A stretch of DNA of 64,000 nucleotides from positions 87,501-151,500 of the forward strand of contig JAXCGZ010007562.1 in NCBI GenBank assembly GCA_037179515.1, in the 5' to 3' direction. The position numbers were made by a program, and so were the translations under genes. This DNA is from Halocaridina rubra (Eukaryota > Arthropoda > Malacostraca > Decapoda > Atyidae). Positions 1-9,527 of this stretch are shown piece by piece (positions within the stretch are counted from its first letter, which is position 1; every line of letters starts with the position of its first letter). The notes below the pieces were generated by a model. It did not search any database, had not been told where the DNA came from, and saw nothing but the letters and a program-made list of their open reading frames with translations.

Positions 1-2335
1 AGGGGGCTGCATATTCAATTTTTGGCCTCACATAGGTTACATAACTATTTCTGAACATTTCCTTCTCCATGTGCCTGAAGGTTACCCTTACATTTCATAA
101 GAATGCATATGCTGCCCTTACTATGCCATTTATATGTATTTCTGGAGACAAATCTGCCAGTATGTTTACTCCTACATCTCTCTCATTTTCTGTCTCTTGA
201 AGTTGTACTCCAGCCACCGAGTAGTCATGCTTGGGCCTTCTTGCACTTGTACCCATTCTCATTACCTTACATTTTGAAGTTTTGAATTTCATTAGCCACT
301 TTTCTGACCACTCATGCAGACTATTTAGATCTTACTGAAGTTCTCTACCATTGTTCTCGCTTCCTACTTTCTTCACAATCTTTGCATCATCTGCAAACAT
401 ATTCATGAATGAATTTACAGACTCTGGTAGGTCATTTACATATACAAGGAACAAAAGTGGCCCTAAAACTGAACCCCGTGGAACTCCACTACTAACTCTT
501 CTCCATTCAGACACTGAGTGTCTTACTCTAACCCCTTGTTCCCTTCCTTCTAAGGAAGTTTTTATCCATTCCAAGACATTTCCACTTATTCTAGCCATTG
601 CTTGCAGCTTCCTAATAAGTCTCCCATGTGGAACAGTGTCAAACACCTTCTGGAAGTCTAGGAATATGCAATCTGCCCAACCCTCTCTTTCCTGTAAGAT
701 TCGGCTTACCTCAACATAAAATTCTAATAAGTTTGTTACTGTTGATCTACCCTCTCTGAAGCCATGTTGCCTCACTGACAAAATGTTGAAGGATTCCAAG
801 TGAGGAGAGATATGTTTCCTTAGTAGTTTCTCCATAACTTTGCAAACTATGCTGGTCAAGGAAACTGGTCTATAGTTTAGATCCGTGTCCCTCCTTCCCA
901 TTTTGAAGATAGGTATCACGTTTGCTTGTTTCCAGCATCTTGGAATCTCCCCCGACTCCAGTGACTTTTTAAATATGATACTTAGTGCCACTGATATTGA
1001 GTTTGCACATTTTCTAAGTATATGGGGGGATCTGTCATCAGGACCTGTAGCTTTATGAACATCTATCTCCATCAGCGCTTTGCATACCTCTGTGGCTGTA
1101 AGGTTGATGTTCTCTAATACCGGCCCTTGAGCTTCTATCTCTGTAATCTGAGGACGTGGAGTATTTTCTACTGTCAACACCGACTGAAACTCTTTGTTCA
1201 ATTCTTTGCAGATCTCTTCATCCGTCTCAGTGATGCTTCCATCCGCTCTCTTAAGCCTTAAAACCTGTTCTTTTACCTTCAGTTTTCCTCTGATAAAGCT
1301 GTGGAAAAGCTTGAGATATTCTTTAGCCTTCCTGGTGATGTCCCTCTCATAGTCTCTCTCTGCCTCTCTCCTTTTACTTAGGTAATAATTTCTTGCTCTT
1401 TTGTAGGTTTGCCAGGCATTTATGTTTTTTCTCCTCCTATACCTTTTCCAGCATTTGTCTCTCCACTCCTTAGCTCTTTTACACTCATTATCGAACCATT
1501 TTTCTCTGGCATGAATTATGCCTACTTTGGTGACAGGCATGCAGCAATCTACTATCTTCCCACATTTCTCACAAAAGATGTCATGCATTTTTTTTTCTAC
1601 AGATTTGTTGTAAAATAAGGTTCTCCAGTCAATAACTGCAAAAAGCTCATTCATTTTTATGTAATCTCCTTTCGAATGGTTCCTCCTCATGTCGTCAGTG
1701 CCTCTACTCTCAGGAAGAATATCTTCAATGATATGCTCCATCAACAACACACAGTGGTCACTCTTTCCAATTGGTGGTTCATACTCAATTTTTTCAATAT
1801 CCAACACATTATCTGTGAATACGAGATCAAGTAGTGATGGCTCGTCCCCACCCCTGGCCCTCGTTGGTTCCGTTACATGTTGGTGTAGGAAATTCCCTTG
1901 TACGCAATCTAGGAATCTTGCTATGAATGAATCCTCACCACTGTGTGGGTCAAGATTTATCCAATCTATCTCTTTATGATTAAAATCTTCCATAATCAAA
2001 ATCCTACATAATCTCCCCCATACCATGTTAACAACTAAGTTTAATACTTCAATAGTACCTATATGACTTTCCTCATAAACTTCTAGCCTATTTTGGTTTC
2101 TTGGTGTGTTATATACAACAGTTATTATAATGCTCTTTGACCCAGTATTTATGCGAGCAACAAGAAATTCCTTGAAATAACTTTCTATAGCCAAGTTTAT
2201 TTCTGCAACATGAATCCTTTCACTTATGAGCAGTGCTATCCCTCCACCAGTGCTCTCAGATCTTTCAACACTTAATATTCTGAAGCCCATAGGAAAAACT
2301 GTGACACTGTTTATGTCCTCACTCAACTTAGTCTC
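1..2335 (-). mobile_element. CR1/L2-like LINE, copy A, 5'-truncated, runs off left edge
   Basis: Minus-strand non-LTR retrotransposon fragment. The frame at 332-2326 encodes most of an endonuclease plus reverse transcriptase (about 664 aa), with GVPRGSVLGPLLFLVYVNDLP and the catalytic FADD motif. The endonuclease N-terminus with its first catalytic Asn and Glu is missing, because the copy starts inside ETKLSED at about 2330. An in-frame stop at 332-334 and a TGA at 95-97 (FL*NVR) break the frame. Compared with intact copy B it carries many substitutions. Its 5' end abuts a (TGTA)n tract that is the 3' tail of copy A2. The C-terminus lies left of base 1. It is a dead copy; family assignment to the CR1/L2/Jockey branch is from motifs only. 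Confidence 0.9.
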
Positions 2336-2361
2336 TGTATGTATGTATGTATGTATGTATG
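2336..2361. repeat. (TGTA)n microsatellite, LINE 3' tail
   Basis: About six TGTA units directly follow the GTGATTACCTAATT 3'-end motif of LINE copy A2, read on the minus strand. Copy A begins on the other side. The same arrangement recurs at 4171-4192. Confidence 0.9.
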
Positions 2362-2857
2362 TGATTACCTAATTGTGTTTACGGGAAAGAGCCCAAAGCT
2401 CGTATCTTCCCGTCTCCTGATCGGTTCCATTTTTAGACTTAGTGATACTTATCATACCTGTCCTTAAAACTATGGATTGAGATAGCATTAACTACCTCCT
2501 CGCTTAGCCAATTCCAATTATCAACTACTCTTACACTGAAAAAGTATTTCCTTACATCCTGCAAACAAGTTTTCTTACGAAGCTTCAAACTATGACCTCT
2601 ACTTCTAGAGCCAGCCATATCAAAATATCGATCCCTATCCACTCTATCATAATCATGAAGGAATTTAAAGACTGTCACCATATCCTCCCTCATTCTTCTA
2701 GCTTCGAGTGATGGTAAGTCTAATTCCCTCAGCCTCTCATCATAACTGGGATTGCTTATTTCTGGCACCACTTTCGTGGCATGTCTTTGAACTTTTTCAA
2801 GCTTAGCTATGTGCTTTTTCAAGTGTGGATTCCAAAAGGGGGCTGCATATTCGAGTT

Positions 2858-2869
2858 TTGGCCTCACAT
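2858..2869. repeat. Target-site duplication, left copy
   Basis: TTGGCCTCACAT, identical to 3896-3907. It brackets the second-family LINE inserted in copy A2. The first three or four bases may be microhomology with the LINE rather than true duplication. Confidence 0.85.
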
Positions 2870-3895
2870 CTATCTATCTACCTTGGCTGTTTCCCCCTTT
2901 AATTGGGGGGTGGCCGACATCAAGAAAGGAAAACAAATAGGGGGGTTACTTTGCTCTACGGGCAATGACGAGGGAGCTAGTGACCGTTCAGATGGCACTG
3001 GTGGAGTGCCACAGCCCATCCTCCCGGCTCTTCCACAACCTGTGTCGCTTCACAACTGCCAACTCCTCCTACTGCCCCTACCACAGGGCTACCTCTGTAA
3101 GATGCAGCCCTGTGGTAACAGTAGATGCCCATCAGAGCTGCGTCACAATCGCTCGCCACTCATTCCTATTCCTAGCACGCTCGCTTGCTTCCCTCACATC
3201 CATCCTCCTATCATTCAGGTCTCTCCTTACTCCATCCATCCATCCAAACCTAGGCCTTCCTCTAGTATTTCTCTAATCAACTCTCGCATTCATCACCTTT
3301 TTTCAGCAGCCTTTCATCATCCATTTTTTCCACATGGCCATACCATCTCAGAACATTCATATCTACTCTGGCTGCAATTTCTCTCCTCACACCCGTTCTT
3401 GCTCTCACCACTTCTTTCCTAACCCTCTCCAATCGAGATACACCAATCATACTCCTCAGGCATTTCATCTCAAACACATTTAGTTTCCGTCTCTCACTTA
3501 CTTTCATACCCCATAACTCTGATCCATACATCACAGTTGGCAAAACCACTTTCTCATACAAAACTTTCTTAACATTCATTTCAGATGATACTGTGGTGGT
3601 GGCAGATTCAGAGGAAAAGCTGTGTCAGTTAGTGTCAGAATTTGGAATGATGTGTGAGAGAAGGGAGTTGCGAGTGAATGTGGGAAAGAGTAAGGTTAGG
3701 AGGTGTACAAGAAATGAGGATGGCGCTGGATTGAATGCTATGTTGAATGGAGAGACACTTGAGGAGGTTAATCAGTTTAAGTATTTAGGCTCGGTTATAG
3801 CTGCAAATGGTGGAGTGGAAGCAGATGTGTGTCACAGAGTGAATGAAGGATGTAAAGTGTTGGGTGCATTGAAAGGAGTGATGAAGAATAGAGGG
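2870..3895 (-). mobile_element. Second LINE family (LINE-2), 5'-inverted (twin-primed) insertion
   Basis: A different non-LTR family inserted in copy A2. The 3' half is on the minus strand: 3579-3277 encodes the post-RT region (MNVKKVLYEKVVLPTVMYGS..., LRWYGHVEKM), followed by a 3' UTR ending in TAGATAGATAG at 2870-2885. The 5' half is on the plus strand: 3580-3895 encodes the RT segment DDTVVVADSEEK...NQFKYLGSVIAANGG...GVMKNRG. The plus part ends exactly where the minus part begins in the element's own order, so the 5' piece is simply flipped. This is the signature of twin priming during target-primed reverse transcription. The element is 5'-truncated and non-functional. Clade is not assigned. 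Another 3' fragment of the family lies at 33803-34265. Confidence 0.9.
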
Positions 3896-3907
3896 TTGGC
3901 CTCACAT
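3896..3907. repeat. Target-site duplication, right copy
   Basis: TTGGCCTCACAT, matching 2858-2869. Copy A2 sequence resumes immediately after it. Confidence 0.85.
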
Positions 3908-4282
3908 AGGTTACATAAATATTTCTGAACATTTCCTTTTCCACGTGCCTGAAGGCTACCCTTACATTTGATAAGAATGCATATGCTGCCCTTACTATTC
4001 CATTTATATGTATTTCTGGAGACAAATCTGCCAGTATGTTTACTCCTAGATCTCTCTCATTTTCTGTCTCTTGAAGTTGTACTCCAGCCACCGAGTAGTC
4101 AAGCTTGGGCCTTCTTGCACTTGTACCCATTCTCATTACCTTACATTTTGAAGTATTGAATTGAATTTCATTATGTATGTATGTATGTATGTGATTACCT
4201 AATTGTGATTACCTAATTGTGTTTACGGGAAAGAGCCCAAAGCTCGTATCTTCCCGTCTCGTGATCGGTTCCATTTTTAGAC

Positions 4283-7105
4283 TTAGTGATACTTATCATA
4301 CCTGTCCTTAAAACTATGGATTGAGATAGCATTAACTACCTCCTCGCTTAGCCAATTCCAATTATCAACTACTCTTACACTGAAAAAGTATTTCCTTACA
4401 TCCTGCAAACAAGTTTTCTTCCGAAGCTTCAAACTATGACCTCTAGTTCTAGAGCCAGCCATATCGAAATATCGATCCCTATCCACTCTATCATAACCAT
4501 GAAGGAATTTAAAGACTGTCACCATATCCCCCCTTACTCTTCTAGCTTCGAGTGATGGCAAGTCTAATTCCCTCAGCCTCTCATCATAACCGAGATTGCG
4601 TATTTCTGGCACCAGTTTCGTGGCATGTCTTTGAACTTTTTCAAGCTTAGCTATGTGCTTTTTCAAGTGCGGATTCCAAAAGGGGGCTGCATATTCGAGT
4701 TTTGGCCTCACATAGGTTACATAAATATTTCTGAACATTTCCTTGTCCATGTGCCTGAAGGCTACCCTTACGTTTGATAAGAATGCATATGCTGCCCTTA
4801 CTACGCCATTTATATGTATTTCTGGAGACAAATCTGCCAGTATGTTTACTCCTAGATCTCTCTCATTTTCTGTCTCTTGAAGTTGTACTCCAGCTACCGA
4901 GTAGTCAAGCTTGGGCCTTCTTGCACTTGTACCCATGCTCATTACCTTACATTTTGAGGTATTGAATTTCATTAGCCACTTTTCTGACCACTCATGCAGA
5001 TTATTTAGATCCTCCTGAAGTTCTCTACCATTGTTCTCGTTTTTTACTTTCTTCACAATCTTTGCATCATCTGCAAACATATTCATGAATGAATTTACAG
5101 ACTCTGGTAGGTCATTTACATATACAAGGAACAAAAGTGGCCCTAAAACTGAACCCTGTGGAACTCCACTACTAACTCTTCTCCATTCAGACACTGAGTG
5201 TCTTACTCTAACCCTCTGTTCCCTTCCTTCTAAGTAAGTTCTTATCCATTCCAAGACATTTCCACCTATTCTAGCCATTGCTTGCAGCTTCCTAATAAGT
5301 CTCCCATGTGGAACAGTGTCAAACGCTTTCTGGAAGTCTAGGAATATGCAATCTGCCCAACCCTCTCTTTCCTGTAAGATTTGGCTTACCTCATCATAAA
5401 ATTCTAATAAGTTTGTTACTGTTGATCTTCCTTCTCTGAAGCCATGTTGCCTCACTGACAAAAAGTTGAAGGATTCCAAGTGAAGAGAGATATGTTTCCT
5501 TAGTAGTTTCTCCATAAGTTTGCAAACTATGCTGGTCAAGGAAACTGGTCTATAGTTCAGAGCCGTATCCCTCCTTCCCTTTTTGAAGATAGGTATCACA
5601 TTTGCTTGTTTCCAGCATCTTGGAATCTCCCCCGACTCCAGTGACTCCTTAAATATGATACTTAGTGCCACTGATATTGTGTTTGCGCATTTTTTAAGCA
5701 CATGAGGGGATATGTCATCAGGACCTGTAGCTTTATGAACATCTAAATCCATCAGCGCTTTGCATACCTCTGTGGCTGTAAGGTTGATGTTCTCTAGTAC
5801 CGGCCCTTGAGCTTCTATCACTGCAATCTGAGGGGGTGGGGTATTTTCTACTGTAAATACTGACTGAAACTCCTTGTTCAATTCTTTGCAGATCTCTTCG
5901 TCCATCTCAGTGATGCTTCCATCCGCTCTCTTTAGCCTTAAAACCTGTTCTTTTACCTTCAGTTTTCCTCTGATAAAGCTGTGGAAAAGCTTGGGATTTT
6001 CTTTAGCCTTCCTGGTGATGTCCCTCTCATAATCTCTCTCTGCCTCTCTCCTTTTACTTAGGTAGTCATTTCTTGCTCTTTTGTAGGTTTGCCAGGCATT
6101 TATGTTTTTTCTCCTCCTATACCTTTTCCAGCATTTGTCTCTCCACTCCTTAGCTCTTTTACACCCATTATCGAACCATTTCTCTCTGGCATGAATTACA
6201 CCTACTTTGGTGACAGGTATGCAGCAATCTACTATCTTCCCATATTTCTCACAAAAGATGTCATACATTTCTTGTACAGATTTGTTGTAAAATAAGGTTC
6301 TCCAGTCAATAACTGCAAAAAGCTCATTCATTTTGATGTAATCTCCTTTCGGATAGTTCCTCCTCATGTCCTCAGTGCCTCTACTCTCAGGAAGAATGTC
6401 TTCAATGATATACTCCATCAACAACACACAGTGGTCACTCTTTCCAATTGGTGGTTCATACTCAATATTTTCAATATCCAACACATTATCTGTGAACACC
6501 AGATCAAGTAGTGATGGCTCATCCCCACCCCTGGCTCTTGTTGGTTCCATTACATGTTGGTGTAGGAAATTCCCTTGTACGCAATCTAGGAATCTTGCCC
6601 CAAATGAGTCCTCACCACTGTGTGGGTCAAGATTTATCCAATCTATCTCTTTATGATTAAAGTCTCCCATAATAAAAATCCTACATTTTTTCTCCCGCGC
6701 CATGTTAACAACTGAGTTTATGACTTCAATTGTACCTATATGACTTTCCTCATAAATTTCAAGCCTATTTTGGTTCCTTGGTGGGTTGTATACAACAGTT
6801 ATTATAATGCTCTCTGACCCAGTATTTATGCGAGCAACAAGAAATTCCCTGAACTCACTTTCTATAGCCAAGTTTATTTCTTCAACTTGAATCCTCTCAC
6901 TTATGAGCAGTGCTATCCCTCCACCAGTCCTCTCAGATCTTTCGACCCTTAGTATTCTGAAGCCCTTAGGAAAATCTGTGACACTGTTTATGTCCTCACT
7001 CAACTTAGTCTCTGTAATTGCTACTATATCTGCCTTACTGTTGTGAATCCTATCTTTTAATTCTACTGCCTTACCAGCTAATCCATCAGCATTTGTGTAT
7101 AACAA
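4283..7105 (-). CDS. LINE ORF2: endonuclease-reverse transcriptase
   Basis: A 940-codon open frame. An apurinic-like endonuclease is at about residues 1-235, with N5, E32 in ITETKLSE, YNPPRNQ, GDFNHKEIDW and SDHC as family catalytic signatures. A linker is followed by a reverse transcriptase at about residues 440-720, with GVPQGSVLGPLLFLVYVNDL and the catalytic FADD at 677-680. A conserved C-terminal domain follows (FWNPHLKKHIAKLEKVQ, DLPSLEARRVRGDMVTVFKF). The product nicks the target DNA and reverse-transcribes its RNA there. The listed first codon is TTG, not ATG. The frame stays open upstream into ORF1 in the -1 frame, and the first in-frame ATG lies well inside the endonuclease, so ORF2 must start by an unusual route. 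No internal stop or frameshift is seen. Confidence 0.93.
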   Translation of the reverse strand: MLYTNADGLAGKAVELKDRIHNSKADIVAITETKLSEDINSVTDFPKGFRILRVERSERTGGGIALLISERIQVEEINLAIESEFREFLVARINTGSESIIITVVYNPPRNQNRLEIYEESHIGTIEVINSVVNMAREKKCRIFIMGDFNHKEIDWINLDPHSGEDSFGARFLDCVQGNFLHQHVMEPTRARGGDEPSLLDLVFTDNVLDIENIEYEPPIGKSDHCVLLMEYIIEDILPESRGTEDMRRNYPKGDYIKMNELFAVIDWRTLFYNKSVQEMYDIFCEKYGKIVDCCIPVTKVGVIHAREKWFDNGCKRAKEWRDKCWKRYRRRKNINAWQTYKRARNDYLSKRREAERDYERDITRKAKENPKLFHSFIRGKLKVKEQVLRLKRADGSITEMDEEICKELNKEFQSVFTVENTPPPQIAVIEAQGPVLENINLTATEVCKALMDLDVHKATGPDDISPHVLKKCANTISVALSIIFKESLESGEIPRCWKQANVIPIFKKGRRDTALNYRPVSLTSIVCKLMEKLLRKHISLHLESFNFLSVRQHGFREGRSTVTNLLEFYDEVSQILQEREGWADCIFLDFQKAFDTVPHGRLIRKLQAMARIGGNVLEWIRTYLEGREQRVRVRHSVSEWRRVSSGVPQGSVLGPLLFLVYVNDLPESVNSFMNMFADDAKIVKKVKNENNGRELQEDLNNLHEWSEKWLMKFNTSKCKVMSMGTSARRPKLDYSVAGVQLQETENERDLGVNILADLSPEIHINGVVRAAYAFLSNVRVAFRHMDKEMFRNIYVTYVRPKLEYAAPFWNPHLKKHIAKLEKVQRHATKLVPEIRNLGYDERLRELDLPSLEARRVRGDMVTVFKFLHGYDRVDRDRYFDMAGSRTRGHSLKLRKKTCLQDVRKYFFSVRVVDNWNWLSEEVVNAISIHSFKDRYDKYH

Positions 7106-7107
7106 TC

Positions 7108-8187
7108 TTAATGAGGCCCCATCCCCTGATCTTCTGTCATTATCTTCTTTATCTCCCCTTTGTCTGGAAGTATTCTGTAACGAAAATTTTTCTTCTCTTC
7201 TTCATTTCTTTCATCATTTAACCTTCTTGCCTCTTGCAACAAGTTTTTGATCTTTCCCATCTCTTCCTGTGTTCTGTATCGTCTAATGAACACTTCTTTG
7301 CATTCTTGAAGGTCTTTTAGACTTTTTTTTCTCAACAATATTTCCCTACATGTCTCCCCTCTCTCAAAGGTTACTTTTGTTGGTCTCGGCTTTCCTTCCC
7401 TCGAATATTTACCTAGTTGGTGTATGTTTACAATATCCTCAGGACCACATACTACTCCAAGCTTTCTTATCAGGTCTACAACGTTAGCTTTATTTTCTTC
7501 AAGTCTCCCCTGCCATGTTGGCTCCTGGGATTCACTTATGCCTGAGATTACCACTGTCTTCTCCTTATCAAGTGCCTGTCTGATGAGTGGGTTTGCCCTT
7601 TCCATCACAACGTCTTTCATTTTTTCGATTACTGTCTCTTTATAGTCAACTGTTTGTATGTTTTCCAGTGCCACCACCTTTACAGCCTCTTTTACTGCCA
7701 CATTCCCCTTTAGTGCATCAGCAAAGGACGTTTTCATGGCATCATTTTCCATATTCAGCTCCTGGAACTCTTTTCTGAACTGTTCAATGTTTTCCTTAAT
7801 CTGAACATTCCAAGCAGCAATCTCGTCTCTCTCAGAAGAGAGCAGTGAACTAACATCTAATTCCTTTAGGTTGTCATTTAGCTGTTTGTTTTTATCTTCT
7901 TGTTTAGAAATTCTAGATTCTAGTTGACTCTTTTCCCCTTCCAGCTTCTTTATTCTTTTTTCTAGTTCCTTTCTCTCCTGCCCTTGTGCTTTATTTGCTT
8001 CCTCCAAAGATCTTATTTGTTCTCTGAGTGTTTCATTCTCTTTCATTTCTCCATCCATATTCCGAATTTTTTCATCAAGGCTTGTAACCATTTCCTCTAA
8101 CTTCTTGATTCTCTGTTTAAGTCCTCTGATGACTACCCCTTCTCCCGACCCATGGGTGGGAGAGGTTTGGGACAGAGATGGCTTCAT
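7108..8187 (-). CDS. LINE ORF1: coiled-coil RNA-binding protein
   Basis: A 359-aa frame starting with ATG. Residues about 20-110 are a long charged coiled coil (heptads rich in E, K, L such as LKQRIKKLEEMVTSLDEKI). The rest includes KTVVISGISESQEP...IRKLGV...PTKVTFERGETCREILLRKKSL, which looks like the RRM-like nucleic-acid-binding region of LINE ORF1 proteins. It would coat the element's RNA in the ribonucleoprotein. The frame ends TAA at 7108-7110, two bases before the first ORF2 codon shown, while the ORF2 frame overlaps its last 26 or so codons. No cysteine knuckles are seen. Confidence 0.88.
   Translation of the reverse strand: MKPSLSQTSPTHGSGEGVVIRGLKQRIKKLEEMVTSLDEKIRNMDGEMKENETLREQIRSLEEANKAQGQERKELEKRIKKLEGEKSQLESRISKQEDKNKQLNDNLKELDVSSLLSSERDEIAAWNVQIKENIEQFRKEFQELNMENDAMKTSFADALKGNVAVKEAVKVVALENIQTVDYKETVIEKMKDVVMERANPLIRQALDKEKTVVISGISESQEPTWQGRLEENKANVVDLIRKLGVVCGPEDIVNIHQLGKYSREGKPRPTKVTFERGETCREILLRKKSLKDLQECKEVFIRRYRTQEEMGKIKNLLQEARRLNDERNEEEKKNFRYRILPDKGEIKKIMTEDQGMGPH
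7183..7189 (-). promoter_or_regulatory. Candidate -1 frameshift heptamer before ORF2
   Basis: On the minus strand the ORF1 codons AAA AAT TTT CGT give the heptamer A AAT TTT in phase (X XXY YYZ). A slip of -1 enters exactly the ORF2 frame, which is open from there through the ORF1 stop 75 bases downstream. ORF2 has no ATG near its start, so a fusion is attractive. The heptamer is not preserved in copy D (AAA ATT TTT). This is an inference and could be chance. Confidence 0.35.
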
Positions 8188-8745
8188 TTTTATGTTCTCC
8201 CTCTCACAGAATATAGAAAGAAGACGAGAAAGAGGAAAAAAAAAAGAAAAGAGAAAAACTTCTAATTTACCTTCACACAGAATTTTTATATCTCCATATA
8301 AGTGCTATTTAGTGACTCAGTTTGTCTCCTTTCTGGTAACACACATCTTAACTTAAAAACTTGACCATGGTAATTTAAGTATAAAAAGAAAAAGAAAAAC
8401 AAAAGTCAAACCTGAAGGAAAATTCGAATTTGTGTTCGAGGTGGCACCCACCTGTTTCTGTTATATATTCTTCCTAACTGATAAACTGACTTGCTAACCA
8501 AGATATGTTATCACGGGATTTAGACTTTACATTTAACTCAATATATATACAAAATAACAAAATAGCAAAAGAGAAAGCTAAAAGAAAAGCAAAAAAAATG
8601 AAGAAAATAGGACTGCTGTACTACTTGGCAACTTAACTCAGTACTGTTGACAGGTGGGTATTTGGTAATTTTTTTTTTCTTTTATTATTCAATTTTTTCG
8701 TGTATCAAACTAACTAACTAGTTAATATAAATGGGAAGGATAATG
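8188..8745 (-). other. LINE copy B 5' UTR
   Basis: Non-coding leader of copy B. The first 310 bases or so (8188-8505) are shared with copy D (12234-11927). The outer part (8505-8745) is not found in D and may be real 5' UTR or flanking DNA. A/T-rich; no promoter motif called. Confidence 0.6.

Positions 8746-9527
<782 letters not shown>

Larger units (their letters stand above)
2362..4170 (-). mobile_element. CR1/L2-like LINE, copy A2, 3' end only, split by another LINE
   Basis: The minus-strand C-terminal part of the same LINE family as copy B lies in two blocks, 2362-2869 and 3896-4170. They join perfectly in the family sequence once the insertion at 2870-3895 is removed. The frame at 2439-2867 encodes the conserved C-terminal domain (FWNPHLKKHIAKLEKVQRHA onward, ending DRYDKYH). 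The frame at 3908-4136 encodes the post-RT segment starting MRMGTSARR, and here the FLSNVR serine codon is intact, unlike A, C and D. The copy is 5'-truncated at about 4170 next to an (ATGT)n tract. Confidence 0.9.
4171..8745 (-). mobile_element. CR1/L2-like LINE, copy B, apparently full length and intact
   Basis: The only copy in the window with both ORFs open. On the minus strand it runs from a 5' UTR (8745-8188) through ORF1 (8187-7108) and ORF2 (about 7105-4283) to a short 3' UTR. The 3' end has two copies of ATTAGGTAATCACA followed by (CATA)n at 4172-4216. A (TGTA)n tract flanks both ends (4171-4190 and 8745-8763), so the insertion may be in a microsatellite and a TSD cannot be read clearly. 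Copies C and D on the plus strand are close relatives, making a large inverted repeat. The 5' limit is uncertain. Confidence 0.88.

Noticed and set aside
351..719. Frames opposite the LINE ORFs (for example 351-719, 5031-5237, 6366-6656, 9467-9739, 10868-11074, 13762-14052)
   Set aside because: They repeat in every LINE copy as antisense shadows of the endonuclease-RT frame.
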